Positions 37,554 through 47,774 of a DNA stretch of 64,000 nucleotides are shown here, in pieces; position 1 is the stretch's first letter; every line of letters begins with the position of its first letter. The notes below the pieces were generated by a model. That model saw only the letters and a program-made list of their open reading frames with translations. It was not told the DNA's origin and made no database searches. The position numbers and the translations under genes were made by a program. Where the stretch lies: assembly GCA_028280565.1 (NCBI GenBank), contig JANQLQ010000228.1, forward strand, positions 1 through 64,000, read 5' to 3'. The stretch comes from Fulvivirga sp. (GTDB lineage Bacteria > Bacteroidota > Bacteroidia > Cytophagales > Cyclobacteriaceae).

Positions 37554-38684
37554 TTACCCCGGGGGACAAACCTGCATGATCCCGACAGCGCTACTGGCCT
37601 CATAAGATTGAAAATCACCTTCCGGACATTTTACCCTATAGTCGCGAAACATTAAGTTTCGTGCGGTATCCCGGTTTGACCAGGCCAAAGACGCATTTTT
37701 CCTCAACCATGCTTCATATTGTTCCTCTCCTTCGTCGATCAGCATATATGCATACCGGGCAAAGATCGCTTTCAGAACGCCCTGTTCATTCCAATCTCCT
37801 TCGGCTGGCAGAATGCCATCACTATCTGACATTGTACTGTAGGTATAATCTGCTGCCAACCTGGCATCATTTAAATAAGACTTACTTCCTGTTATTCTGT
37901 ACAACATTACAGCCGCACCAATACATACCCCCTGGTTGTACGTATAATCCTCAAACCCCGGGGGACTACCATCCACTATATGGTCGGCAACACGGCCAGT
38001 CGTCTCCTGGAAGAGTGTTTTTTGGGCCCAGCTATAAATATTCTTCGCTTTGGCAAGGTATGTATCTTTGCCGGTTATATTGTACAAATACATTGCTGCA
38101 ATAACCGTTGGGTAATTGATAGCAGCGACTTTTCCTTCTACTTTCCAACTCCACCTCATGCCACCATTTACTGCATCAAAAGCCTCTTCCCATACAAAAT
38201 CAAACCCGTCAATTGCTTTGTCGAGGTATTCCTGGTCTGCTGTAATTCCGTACCCCCTTGCCAATGCTATTACCCACCACATCATGTCGTCATAAATGAA
38301 ATCGTTTACGGTTTTGACGTCATTCCAATTAAAATCTGAATATGCATGGTTCCCGCCCTCATATATTTCCCTGATCATTTCAAGATACCCAGGGTTTTCC
38401 GTCCGGAGGTAAGCGTCCATCACAATATCCCAAAATACCGCCTGTGTCCATCCCTGTGCCAGCTGATCCCGTTTTGTTGTACTGTGATACAGTTTGGCAT
38501 CCGTATCATAGAAATACTTATTAAATGCATCAAACGCCGTAGTGGCATCTTTAGCAGTAAAAGAAACTATTTCCTCCTGGCCTGGGACCTGGGGCCCCGG
38601 TCCCTGCTTTTCATCCTTAACATCACCACAACTTGCCCCTATCAAAAGGCTAAAAATCAATGGGTTAATCTTTCGTGAAATCAT
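37554..38684 (-). CDS. GH76 endo-alpha-1,6-mannanase, lipoprotein
   Basis: Endo-acting hydrolase of the alpha-1,6-mannan backbone, tethered to a membrane as a lipoprotein. From ATG 38684 there are 376 residues with lipobox LIGASC and a short acidic/proline linker; the frame has a further ATG ten codons upstream that gives a poorer signal. The catalytic Asp pair lies in FIYDDMMWWVIALARGYG (D132 and D133), with GGMRWSWK and DYTYNQGVCIGAAVMLYR as further family blocks. Length is ordinary for a single-domain GH76. It follows the PorP/SprF gene and precedes the DUF4965 gene. A surface location, making fragments for the SusCD pair upstream, is likely. Confidence 0.93.
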   Translation of the reverse strand: MISRKINPLIFSLLIGASCGDVKDEKQGPGPQVPGQEEIVSFTAKDATTAFDAFNKYFYDTDAKLYHSTTKRDQLAQGWTQAVFWDIVMDAYLRTENPGYLEMIREIYEGGNHAYSDFNWNDVKTVNDFIYDDMMWWVIALARGYGITADQEYLDKAIDGFDFVWEEAFDAVNGGMRWSWKVEGKVAAINYPTVIAAMYLYNITGKDTYLAKAKNIYSWAQKTLFQETTGRVADHIVDGSPPGFEDYTYNQGVCIGAAVMLYRITGSKSYLNDARLAADYTYSTMSDSDGILPAEGDWNEQGVLKAIFARYAYMLIDEGEEQYEAWLRKNASLAWSNRDTARNLMFRDYRVKCPEGDFQSYEASSAVGIMQVCPPG

Positions 38685-38742
38685 ATTGGTACTCTTATTT
38701 ATTAGTCTTAACATACCCGGGTGTATTGTATACCAGGTGGGA

Positions 38743-39666
38743 TCAATCTAGTCTTAGCTGTAATGCAAACTCGAAAGTGCTACCGGCATCTCCATCATAT
38801 TCCGTTGATTGCGTGGTAAACACTGAGTTAAAAACAACAAGGTCTCTTATTTCTACTCCCACGCCGAACGTAGCACTTTTAGAAGTGTGATACATGGTAA
38901 AAAAACTCAGCTTTTCATCTAAAAAGTTGATTTGTGCCCCAATATCCACTATTTCCTCGTACTCCCTCACTTTCCGATAGAGTGCCCTTGGGGTTAGACC
39001 AATAGCATTCACCCCCTCTTTCAACAAAAATTTATAACCGGCAGCTACAAAAACCGCAGGCTGTCTTATGGTGGTGATCATGTTTTCCCCATTATCATAG
39101 ACCAGGGAGCCCAGGTGCAATGCCGAAACCTGGATATTGAGTTTATTCATAGTGTATGACACTCCAAAATCGCCATCCAGTTGTATCCCGGTATCGTTAA
39201 AATCTGCCACCAACTGATCTCCAGGATCCCCGATTATTTCATCTACATTTATAGTTTCATCAACCGCCCCGAAAGACAACCCGAAAGAAAGGTTTTCATG
39301 ATCTGATAAAGGCAAATGATACGAATAATTAGCCATGAAGCGTGTTCCTTCCAATATCCCCATCTCCTGTCTGAATACTGCTATGCCCAGACCTACACGC
39401 TCGCTGTAACCATAGTCTGCCGTGACGTATTGTGTGTTTGTACCGGAACCAATACTGCTGGCTTGCTGCCGGTATGATAATGTGACCTTAAGATCCTCCT
39501 CTACACCTGACATGGCAGGATTAATAGCGAACGGATTGAGAAAGTAAACAGACCCTGGTGAACTTACCTGGGCATTTCCTTTATGAGCAAAAAACAGCAT
39601 AAGCAGGCATATGATCACCGACTTAAGGCCCCTGTCGAATACAGATGTATATATATGATGTTGCAT
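38743..39666 (-). CDS. PorP/SprF-family type IX secretion membrane protein
   Basis: Outer-membrane beta-barrel protein of 307 residues. Signal peptide ends at HKGNAQ; the mature start SVYFLNPFAINPAMSGVEED is diagnostic of the PorP/SprF family, and the rest is alternating beta strands ending in TFEFALQLRLD. SprF homologues are usually encoded directly downstream of very large T9SS cargo with a gliding-motility C-terminal domain, and serve its secretion or anchoring. That is the arrangement here: ten bases separate it from the upstream surface-protein gene. It is therefore a cargo-specific partner, not the core T9SS PorP. Its presence inside a SusCD locus is unusual. Confidence 0.9.
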   Translation of the reverse strand: MQHHIYTSVFDRGLKSVIICLLMLFFAHKGNAQVSSPGSVYFLNPFAINPAMSGVEEDLKVTLSYRQQASSIGSGTNTQYVTADYGYSERVGLGIAVFRQEMGILEGTRFMANYSYHLPLSDHENLSFGLSFGAVDETINVDEIIGDPGDQLVADFNDTGIQLDGDFGVSYTMNKLNIQVSALHLGSLVYDNGENMITTIRQPAVFVAAGYKFLLKEGVNAIGLTPRALYRKVREYEEIVDIGAQINFLDEKLSFFTMYHTSKSATFGVGVEIRDLVVFNSVFTTQSTEYDGDAGSTFEFALQLRLD

Positions 39667-39676
39667 TTTTTATCGA

Positions 39677-42328
39677 TTAATAATGAAGAATGGTTAATGT
39701 TCCCTTAACTATGGGAATACCGGAACCTAAATTGATGATGTAGTAATAAGTTCCCGGGGATAGTGTGCTTCCCTGGAATGTACCGTCCCAGCTGTTATCA
39801 TAATCTTCCCGATCAAATACAACACGACCTTCCGGGTCATACACCCTGACATGATTGCCCGGATAGGTATTGATATTCCACACAACCCAGGTATCATTTC
39901 TTGTATCGCCATTTGGCGTAAGAATATTGCTTGACTCTATGATATAAGGGCTGCCTTCCATCTGGACAACTGACGTTGCTTCTTTGGTACAACCTTCTGA
40001 TGTACTGGCCTGCACAGTATATACATGATTTTGATTCGGCTTTATGGTAATAGCTTCATCGTTCAGGTCACTTAAAATGCCAGGGCCATCCTGCCATATA
40101 TAGTCGTAATCTCCATCCCCCGTTACGGTCAGCTCTATGATATCGCCTCGTGGTACCTTCTCTGTGTTATAACTTTTTGTAATATCAATACCTAGCTCAT
40201 AGGCCGTGACCTTAAACACCCTGCTAAGGCTATCGGTACCGCCATTCAATGTTCCTCCATCATCTTTGACGGTTACGGTGACATTTGCCTCTCCCACGAT
40301 CCCTTCGTTAAGCTTATAGGTGACATCCCCCTTTCCCTCTTTCACTTCACTGGCGGAAAGGTTGCTGAACAGGCTGCCATTATCAGTGGTCACCGCCAAA
40401 CTCAGTTCCTGGTAAGTTTCAGGCCCGGGCGTCAATCCTTCCAGGGGAACGGTATAGGTATCCGTATAATTGCAGTTATTTTGATCCGCTAACCCGGCCA
40501 TGGTTGGTGCCTGGTTAGCTCCCAATGTAGTCACCTGCACCACGGACGTATAAGGGACCTCCTGGTCTGAGCCGAGACTATAGTCATTGAATGGCCTGAC
40601 CCTATAGTAGTACAAAGTTGCCACCGTTGCTTCATTGTCAGTATAGGAAGTACTATTTTCCCCTAACGAAACCACCACTGTGAAATCCTCACCGTCCAAG
40701 GAGCGCTCAATATCAAAACCTGTTTCATTATGAGCATTATCTGTCCAGCTTAATTCTACTTCGGTTTCCGATAACGGTGTCGCGATCAACGACCCGGCCG
40801 GGAGGGGAAGGTTTTCATCATAAACAGTGGTGGCTTCTACAATGGATGAGTAAATAGAATTTCCCGAAGCACCGATCGCCCTGGCTTTGTAATAATAAGT
40901 GGTTAATAAATCAAGGTTGTTTTCTGTAAAAAAACTCACATCTATATCCACGGTATCAATAACTGTAAACGTACTTCCATCGGTGGACCTGGCTATTTCA
41001 TAACCGGATTCATTGTTTGCCACATCATCCCAGCTGATAGAAATAGTGTATTCGGTAACCCCTGTAACCATTAAATTGGCTGGTGTGGCAGGTGCATCCA
41101 AAGGTATCCCAAATATTTGCCACTCCGCCACCTGGTAGGCATCAGACCCATGATTTTCGGTCATATTCAGCCGGTAGTATTGATACAGATCGCTATTTGC
41201 AAAGGTGAAAGAGCGCTCCTGGAACCGGGATGGAAAACTTTGATCGGTTTGGGTATCAAGGATTACCCAGTCTGCCCCGTCATTTGACCCCTCAAACGTC
41301 CAGTCCCTGGGGTCTCTTGACGGAGCGTCATTTGCGGAAGTAATGCTATACTTGGTAACCAGGTGGTTTGAAAACGCAGATTCGGACTCATACTGTGTCC
41401 ATAAAGTGGGTGTGAATCCTACTAAAAACTTAGTGTTTATATCATTATCAATAAATTTCGGAGAGTTTTCATTTTCATTATCGTTCTCCTTGGATACGGT
41501 CAATGTACCTCCATCATCGGTGATATCAATAAAGGCACCACTATAATTCAATGTAGTTACTTCGGTTACCGGGGTAAAATCAGAAGTGCCAAAGGAATTG
41601 TAACTGCGGACCTGGTAGTAATAGGTAGTGCCCTGGCTGAGGCCATTATCATAATAATTTATTTCATTGGCATTGAGATCAGCGATCTTTTGGAAGGTGA
41701 TATTATCGGCAGATCTTTCCAGTTCGAAACCACTTTCTACTATACTGTTATCAGCCCAGGCCAGGAATACTTCATTCCCGGCGGATGATACAGCACTTAG
41801 GTTGGTGGGTGCTTCGGGCACCTTTGCCTCCAGCAACCGCCACTCACCCAACTGAAAAGTACCGGAACCATTCAGTACAGTGATATGTAACCGATAATAC
41901 TCGTAAGCCACACTGTTTTCAATTTCAAATGCTGTCGTGTTGAATCTCTCACCCAGCTGCATATTGGAACGGGTATCCAAAACTGTCCAGTCTGTACCAT
42001 TAAGCGAACCTTCCAGGATCCAGTCCTTGGGATCTCTTTCAGGAGCATCATTACCTGTGGTGAGTGTGTATATACCCACTACTGCGGGTGTATTGAGCTG
42101 AAATTGTATCCACTGCAGGCCGGGAAAATGCGAAAGGAATTTTGTATTGATATCATTATCGATCACTTTGGTTGATCCTTCTCCCGCATCGCTACCGCCA
42201 CCATTTTCTTCGTGAACAGTAAGTGTACCTCCAGTGGCTGTAATATCCTGCGAGAAACCTTGTAAACCTGCTGCTATGGAAACAGTAGTATTCAGGATGA
42301 TGTATATTATATGTTTATAAATTCTCAT
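39677..42328 (-). CDS. T9SS-exported surface protein: 2 discoidin + 3 FN3 domains + gliding-motility C-terminal domain
   Basis: 883-residue surface protein from ATG 42328 (nine codons inside the longest frame, with a signal peptide ending at GFSQ). Two F5/8 type C (discoidin, CBM32-like) domains each begin GGTLTV and contain FIDNDINTKFL- or VIDNDINTKFL-type blocks; an FN3 domain lies between them and two more follow (ESGFELERSADNITF, ESGYEIARSTDGSTF, ETGFDIERSLDGEDF). Then come a cadherin/Ig-like part, a PKD-like part, and the C-terminal domain SSNILTPNGDTRNDTWVVWN to the end, typical of gliding-motility-associated (type B) sorting signals. No catalytic domain is visible. Placed directly after SusD, where a surface glycan-binding protein is usual, it probably captures glycan. 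PorP/SprF downstream would anchor it. Confidence 0.9.
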   Translation of the reverse strand: MRIYKHIIYIILNTTVSIAAGLQGFSQDITATGGTLTVHEENGGGSDAGEGSTKVIDNDINTKFLSHFPGLQWIQFQLNTPAVVGIYTLTTGNDAPERDPKDWILEGSLNGTDWTVLDTRSNMQLGERFNTTAFEIENSVAYEYYRLHITVLNGSGTFQLGEWRLLEAKVPEAPTNLSAVSSAGNEVFLAWADNSIVESGFELERSADNITFQKIADLNANEINYYDNGLSQGTTYYYQVRSYNSFGTSDFTPVTEVTTLNYSGAFIDITDDGGTLTVSKENDNENENSPKFIDNDINTKFLVGFTPTLWTQYESESAFSNHLVTKYSITSANDAPSRDPRDWTFEGSNDGADWVILDTQTDQSFPSRFQERSFTFANSDLYQYYRLNMTENHGSDAYQVAEWQIFGIPLDAPATPANLMVTGVTEYTISISWDDVANNESGYEIARSTDGSTFTVIDTVDIDVSFFTENNLDLLTTYYYKARAIGASGNSIYSSIVEATTVYDENLPLPAGSLIATPLSETEVELSWTDNAHNETGFDIERSLDGEDFTVVVSLGENSTSYTDNEATVATLYYYRVRPFNDYSLGSDQEVPYTSVVQVTTLGANQAPTMAGLADQNNCNYTDTYTVPLEGLTPGPETYQELSLAVTTDNGSLFSNLSASEVKEGKGDVTYKLNEGIVGEANVTVTVKDDGGTLNGGTDSLSRVFKVTAYELGIDITKSYNTEKVPRGDIIELTVTGDGDYDYIWQDGPGILSDLNDEAITIKPNQNHVYTVQASTSEGCTKEATSVVQMEGSPYIIESSNILTPNGDTRNDTWVVWNINTYPGNHVRVYDPEGRVVFDREDYDNSWDGTFQGSTLSPGTYYYIINLGSGIPIVKGTLTILHY

Positions 42329-42393
42329 TTGTTTGGATTTTATTCGAAAGAACATAAACTACGCGGGTATGGTAGTTAGTGCCGGTGTGCTCC

Positions 42394-44208
42394 TTACCAA
42401 CCCGTGTTCTGCACCAGTTTTGTATTTATATTGATCTCGTCCTGTGGAATGGGCCACAGATAGTGACGTTTATCAAAAATTCGGGTTTCGAATGGGACCT
42501 TATTATAAAAATTATTGATATCCGGAGCATTGATATCCAGGCCGATAGTAGGTCCGTCAAAAACTTCCTCGGCTATTTTCCATCGTCGTGCGTCGAAATA
42601 GCGTACATTTTCAAAAGCTAATTCCACTCTTCGTTCTTTCCTGATAGCTTCCCGCATGGCGTCTTTGCCGACGGGGGCTTCCAGCTCACTGGAGCCGTAT
42701 TCCGGAACACCTGCCCTGTTCCTGACCAGGTTAATATACTCCAGGACCTCCGGGTCCCCTGGAGACGATTCATTAAGCGCTTCTGCATAATCCAGGTAAA
42801 TTTCAGCCAGCCGCAACATGCTATTGGCCCTGTTCCCACTGGACCAGGCGCCGAGCCCCATATTCTTCCTAGCAATGTATCCTGTCGGGGAGTAATCATT
42901 CCCCCCGGCTTTTCTTCCCGAATTACCCTCAAACCACGTACGTGTGATGATATCGCCTGTATTCCGGTTGAGCCATAAGGTATTATCAAAAGTAATACTG
43001 GCGTAAAAACGTGGCTCGCGATCCACCCATTGATTAAATATTTCGCGTTCCGTGAAATCGTAGGGTACCCGGAAACTGGAAAATCCGGATGTTTTATATC
43101 CTGATTGTGGGTCGTCGATAGATCTGCCATTGGCCATAAAATATGCATCAACCATGGCCTGGGTAGCTCCCAACCCACCACTACCGCGGGCTTCACTTGA
43201 GCTGCCCGAATGAAATGGTGTCATTTCATACTGTCTTGATCCTATATCAGATGCAGGACGGGCCAAAATAATTTCCTCATTCCACTCATCAAGCATTACA
43301 TCCCTGGTCGATAGATAGGGATCAAACTGTCCCTGGCTGTTGCTCTTTCTATACAGGTTAAAGGTACCCGGCACAAATTCCGTGATAAACTGCCGGTAGG
43401 ACTCCGCGGCAGCTCCCCATTTGTCTTCATCATAGCCCTGGCTGATCAAATGTGCGCCATCATCATTCACCAGGTTGGCATAGTCTGGATTTCCGTTAAA
43501 CAAAGGGCTGGCTGCCAGTAGTAAAGCCTGTGATCGGATAGCCATGGCATAGGGCCTGGTAATTCTCCCATAGGCATCGTCATTCCGGGGAACATTTGGC
43601 AGGCCAAGCATGGCTTCGTTCAACTCGCTGACAATGTATTCCACACATTCATCAAATGTATTCCTGGGAAGATGGATCTGCTCTACCGGCGCATCAGGTG
43701 GAATAGGCGTATCCCCCATCAGTACCACCGGGCCAAATAAGCGTATAAGATGATAGTAAAAAATGGCCCGCAATGCCCGTGCTTCCGCATGATATTGAAG
43801 TTCCAGTTGCGGAACACAATCCTGGCATTCGTATACATTCTGCATAAAATAACTTGCATTACGGATCCCCCGGTAAAAATTAGTCCACTTGTCATTGACA
43901 AATCCTGTTGTAGGGTTCCAAGTCCCGATGTTCATTTCATTGCTCGAAACAAATGACCATACATATTCTGCTTCATCAGACCCACCCGTCCATGGGCCTG
44001 CATTGTTGGACAAAAACCTTTGGGATAACTCATCAGGAAGTACGGAATAGACGTTGGCCAGGTACTGCTCTACCGTATTCTCCGTGGCAAAGGTCTGATC
44101 CAGGGTGAGCCGGTCATCCGGTACCTGGTCCAGGAAATCATTACATGAAGTAATCAAAGTGATAATAAATACTGTAGTTACTAGTACATATATTTTCATC
44201 GTTTTCAT
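42394..44208 (-). CDS. SusD/RagB-family glycan-binding lipoprotein
   Basis: 604-residue surface lipoprotein partner of the SusC four bases upstream. Lipobox ITSC precedes NDFLDQVPDDRLTLDQTFA, a standard SusD start. Other family blocks: AEARALRAIFYYHLIRLFGP, MLRLAEIYLDYAEALNESSP, NLVRNRAGVPEY, ERRVELAFENVRYFDARRWK, and the ending YLWPIPQDEININTKLVQNT. It is longer than the two rhamnose-locus SusD proteins (510 and 504), which fits members that bind larger glycans. Ligand inferred as alpha-mannan from the enzymes downstream. Confidence 0.93.
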   Translation of the reverse strand: MKTMKIYVLVTTVFIITLITSCNDFLDQVPDDRLTLDQTFATENTVEQYLANVYSVLPDELSQRFLSNNAGPWTGGSDEAEYVWSFVSSNEMNIGTWNPTTGFVNDKWTNFYRGIRNASYFMQNVYECQDCVPQLELQYHAEARALRAIFYYHLIRLFGPVVLMGDTPIPPDAPVEQIHLPRNTFDECVEYIVSELNEAMLGLPNVPRNDDAYGRITRPYAMAIRSQALLLAASPLFNGNPDYANLVNDDGAHLISQGYDEDKWGAAAESYRQFITEFVPGTFNLYRKSNSQGQFDPYLSTRDVMLDEWNEEIILARPASDIGSRQYEMTPFHSGSSSEARGSGGLGATQAMVDAYFMANGRSIDDPQSGYKTSGFSSFRVPYDFTEREIFNQWVDREPRFYASITFDNTLWLNRNTGDIITRTWFEGNSGRKAGGNDYSPTGYIARKNMGLGAWSSGNRANSMLRLAEIYLDYAEALNESSPGDPEVLEYINLVRNRAGVPEYGSSELEAPVGKDAMREAIRKERRVELAFENVRYFDARRWKIAEEVFDGPTIGLDINAPDINNFYNKVPFETRIFDKRHYLWPIPQDEININTKLVQNTGW

Positions 44209-44212
44209 GTTA

Positions 44213-47200
44213 TTAAAATTGTAAGTTGAGACCTAGCGAATAGATTGTGCTGTTGGGGTATCGTGCACCATTGGAAGTGAACAGTTCAGGGTCCCAGGTA
44301 TCGAATTTGCTGAATGTGAGAAGGTTTACACCTCTCATGTATATGCGCGCATTTTTCATCTTCAGGACCTGGGCAACATGTACGGGTAAGGTATACCCCA
44401 GCTCAGCTGTTTTAAGACGCAGAAAGTCAATATCCCTGAGCCACCACGTGCTCGCCTGGGTATTGTTACCCTGTCCTATTGCTGAAGAGCCATAAGACAG
44501 CCTAGGATACATGGCATTGGGGTCAGGATCTTCTTCCGTCCACCTGTCCAGCGCTACCTTATACAGGTTGGCTCCTCCTCCATCTCCCTGGAATGGAATT
44601 ATCCCAGTGCCACTCATGATTATATCTGCCTCCGCCTGCCCCTGGAAAAACAAGCTCATATCAAAATTACGATAGCCTAAACTGATGCCAAAGCCATAGG
44701 TAAGCGCCGGAACATCTCCCTGCCCGATCCGCGAAATATCATAGGCATCAATGCGGCCATCTTCATTAAGATCCTTGTATTTGATATCCCCGGGCATTAC
44801 TTCTCCGAATTGCTCCGCGAACCCCCCATCCTCCGGAGTTATAAAACCATCACCATTAGCATCATCTTCAAAAGTAAATAGTCTCTCTGCGGTAAATCCA
44901 TAGCGCGCCAGTACCGGGTCACCCCTGCGTTCCATCCATGGGTATTGCTGTCCAGGCTGGCCGTTCTCCAGTATTTTATTCCGGTTGTAGGAAAACGTTC
45001 CTCTGAAACCCACGATCAGGTTCCTGAAACTCTTATCAAAATTGATCGAACCATCAAATCCCTTGTTTTCAACAATACCTATGTTGCCAAAGGGATCAGC
45101 ATTTAAGCCGATGTAATTCGGTATATCAGCCCTCCCTAAAAAGGCCCCTTCGGTATATTCCTTAAACACATCAAATATGATCCCCAGGCGATAATTGAAC
45201 ATGTTGATCTCTACCCCCAGGTCCTGCTTGCGCGCCTCTGCCCATGTGACATCCACGGCATAGGAATTTTCAAAAATACCATCATACCCGATCCTGTTCT
45301 TCCCATAGGTATATCCTCTATCTCCTGCCCTGACCACCTCCCCAATGTAGGCAAACCTGCCCGCCCCGGAAGCGGACCCTACTTTACCGTCCGTATACCT
45401 GATCTTAAGAAAATCAATTACGCCGCCGACAAGAGGCTTAAAGAATTTCTCATTGGAAATTGCCCAGCCTACCCCGAAAGCCGGGAAGAATCCGTACCTC
45501 TGGGAGGGTGCAAAATTCTCAGACCCGTTATAGCCTGCGTTAAACTCAACAAAGTACCGGTCATCGTAGGCGTAGGTAACCCTTCCGGCCAATCCCTGGT
45601 TTCTGAAGGGTATGGATTCCGTGAAATTATCTGCAAATGCATTTAAATAGTCGGTTTTATTGAACAGTAGTAATCCCCCTAAACGATGCTTGTCAAAAGC
45701 CCTATCGTAATTGAAGGAGGCTTCCATATAAAACCGCCTGTTTCCTCCATTGGAACGTTCATAACCTAGGAAATTTTGTCCCTGGAACGTGGGTACCGTA
45801 CCCAAGTTCAGGGTCCCGTCCGGGTGCCTTGGGTTATTTACATCTACAATCCACGTGTCTTCACGTTTTCCCCTCTGAATGCGATGTTCATTATAGGCAT
45901 CAAAAGCAAACATGGCCGTGGCGGAAAGTCCTTCGGTTAAACCATCCAGGTCCTGTGTTACCCGCAGGTTTGAATACAACTGGTTACGATCATGATTCTG
46001 ATACCCCCTGAGTGTTGCATCAGCATAGGGATTTCTCATACCACCATTCGGACTTCTTCCGGGAACAAATCCGCCGGGATACATGACCGGATACTCCACC
46101 GGGCTCACCTCAAGCGCGCCATTGAATATCGTGTTGGCCGATTCCCCGGGATAATTACCCACGGACAAATAACCCTGGATCCCCAGGTCCACCTTAGTTG
46201 TGGAAGTCAGGTCCATCGTGACATTGGTAGTGACATTGTACCTTGTGAAACGGGCTTTTGAGTCATATTGCGCCAGGGCGTCAGTATTGTACAGGCCTGT
46301 TTCATCGTAATAACCCAATGACACATAATACTTTGAAGTAGCTGAACCACCATTTACATTCATGGTGGCCTGCCGGTTGTACCCATAGTCCCTGAACACC
46401 TCGTCCATCCAATTGACGTCGGGGTAAACAAACGGGTCATATTTACTTTCTGTTCTTTCAATGACCTCCTGGCTGAATCTCGGGGCTTCCCCCCTGGTAG
46501 TAAGCGCCTCATTGGATAGTTTCATGTAATCGACACCTCCAAGTAGTTCAGGTGTCTGTGTAAAACGGGTAACGCCCTGGTTAAAATCAAACGTGATCGT
46601 TGGCCTGCCTTCCTTTCCTTTTTTGGTATTTATCAGGATCACCCCATTGGCTCCCCTGACACCATACACCGCGGTGGCTGAGGCGTCTTTTAGAATACTG
46701 AAGGATTCAATATCCTGGGGGTCTATATTATTCATCGACCGTTCCACGCCATCCACAAGGACCAGTGGACTACTACCCCCGCTCATGGTGGAAATACCCC
46801 TGATCCATATATCCGCCCCATCATAACCCGGCTCTCCCGATCTCTGGACACCGGTTATGCCTGCAAGGCGTCCTGCCAGCATGGTACTGATATTGGCCAC
46901 GGGATGATCCAGTTCACGGGCAGGAATACTGGATTGGGCACCAGTAAAGCTGATCTTTCTCTGTTCTCCAAAGCCTACTACAATGACCTCTTCGAGTGAC
47001 TGGATATCCTGTACTAGGCTGACATCTATGCTATTTCGGTTTGCAATGGGTATTTCCTCCACCTGGTACCCAACAAAACTGAAAATCAAAACCCCATCAG
47101 CCGGCGCTTCGAGCGAATACCTGCCATCTGAATTGGTAATAGTGCCCAGGTTGGTGTCTTTTATCCGCACGTTGACACCGGGTATTCCTTCACCATTGTC

Positions 47201-47626
47201 TGTTACGGTACCCGTAACCATTATATTTTGAAAAACAACCTCTATATTGCCTTTTGAATAGGCATTTTTCATTTTTTTAACGTTTATGAGGTTGTTGACT
47301 TGTCTGAAACGCAGATCGGTGACCCGCGAAATTTTTACCAGGATGTCATTAACAGAAAGCTTTCCGGATATATCAATCCGGGCTTTACGATCTACGTGGC
47401 TTTTGTCATAGATAAAGCTGAATTCTGTTTCCTTTTCTATGGTTTTAAATATCTCAAGGATAGAAGCACTCCTGGCATCCATTTCTACAAATACCTCCTT
47501 GACGCTCCTGTTCTGTGCCTTTCCGTTACTCGCCGCCAGGACCCCCGCAAAAAATATTTGTAAAAAAAAACCATACAACAATAATTTCGAGCTCATTATA
47601 AGTAAGAACTGTAGATGATTTCTCAT
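44213..47626 (-). CDS. SusC/RagA-type TonB-dependent receptor with STN signalling domain
   Basis: 1137-residue outer-membrane oligosaccharide importer. Signal peptide ends near SNGKAQ; the STN domain is at about 45-117 (FVEMDARSASILEIFKTIEK), the carboxypeptidase-regulatory-like domain at about 135-215 (VTGTVTDNGEGIPGVNVRIK), the plug at about 220-340 (EEVIVVGFGEQRKISFTGAQ; SILKDASATAVYGVRGANGV), and then the barrel ending TIYSLGLNLQF. The STN domain pairs with the FecR gene 148 bases upstream. The SusD start is four bases past its stop. Likely imports alpha-mannan oligosaccharides released by GH76. Confidence 0.93.
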   Translation of the reverse strand: MRNHLQFLLIMSSKLLLYGFFLQIFFAGVLAASNGKAQNRSVKEVFVEMDARSASILEIFKTIEKETEFSFIYDKSHVDRKARIDISGKLSVNDILVKISRVTDLRFRQVNNLINVKKMKNAYSKGNIEVVFQNIMVTGTVTDNGEGIPGVNVRIKDTNLGTITNSDGRYSLEAPADGVLIFSFVGYQVEEIPIANRNSIDVSLVQDIQSLEEVIVVGFGEQRKISFTGAQSSIPARELDHPVANISTMLAGRLAGITGVQRSGEPGYDGADIWIRGISTMSGGSSPLVLVDGVERSMNNIDPQDIESFSILKDASATAVYGVRGANGVILINTKKGKEGRPTITFDFNQGVTRFTQTPELLGGVDYMKLSNEALTTRGEAPRFSQEVIERTESKYDPFVYPDVNWMDEVFRDYGYNRQATMNVNGGSATSKYYVSLGYYDETGLYNTDALAQYDSKARFTRYNVTTNVTMDLTSTTKVDLGIQGYLSVGNYPGESANTIFNGALEVSPVEYPVMYPGGFVPGRSPNGGMRNPYADATLRGYQNHDRNQLYSNLRVTQDLDGLTEGLSATAMFAFDAYNEHRIQRGKREDTWIVDVNNPRHPDGTLNLGTVPTFQGQNFLGYERSNGGNRRFYMEASFNYDRAFDKHRLGGLLLFNKTDYLNAFADNFTESIPFRNQGLAGRVTYAYDDRYFVEFNAGYNGSENFAPSQRYGFFPAFGVGWAISNEKFFKPLVGGVIDFLKIRYTDGKVGSASGAGRFAYIGEVVRAGDRGYTYGKNRIGYDGIFENSYAVDVTWAEARKQDLGVEINMFNYRLGIIFDVFKEYTEGAFLGRADIPNYIGLNADPFGNIGIVENKGFDGSINFDKSFRNLIVGFRGTFSYNRNKILENGQPGQQYPWMERRGDPVLARYGFTAERLFTFEDDANGDGFITPEDGGFAEQFGEVMPGDIKYKDLNEDGRIDAYDISRIGQGDVPALTYGFGISLGYRNFDMSLFFQGQAEADIIMSGTGIIPFQGDGGGANLYKVALDRWTEEDPDPNAMYPRLSYGSSAIGQGNNTQASTWWLRDIDFLRLKTAELGYTLPVHVAQVLKMKNARIYMRGVNLLTFSKFDTWDPELFTSNGARYPNSTIYSLGLNLQF

Positions 47627-47774
47627 ACTTTTGAAGTGTTAAAAGTTGTCAATCGATTAATGATCAATCCGTTCTGCGAATCGCCAAATTCCATACAGAA
47701 GGATTGATGAAGATTAGATAACCCGGGGGTTGTATAGCTCCCGGTTTTTTTCTGTAGATCGTCAGTTCATAGGC

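Noticed and set aside
42618..43196. 192-codon minus-strand frame inside the SusD gene
   Set aside because: It is an alternative frame of the SusD gene with low-complexity Trp/Arg/Gly-rich content; no family resemblance.
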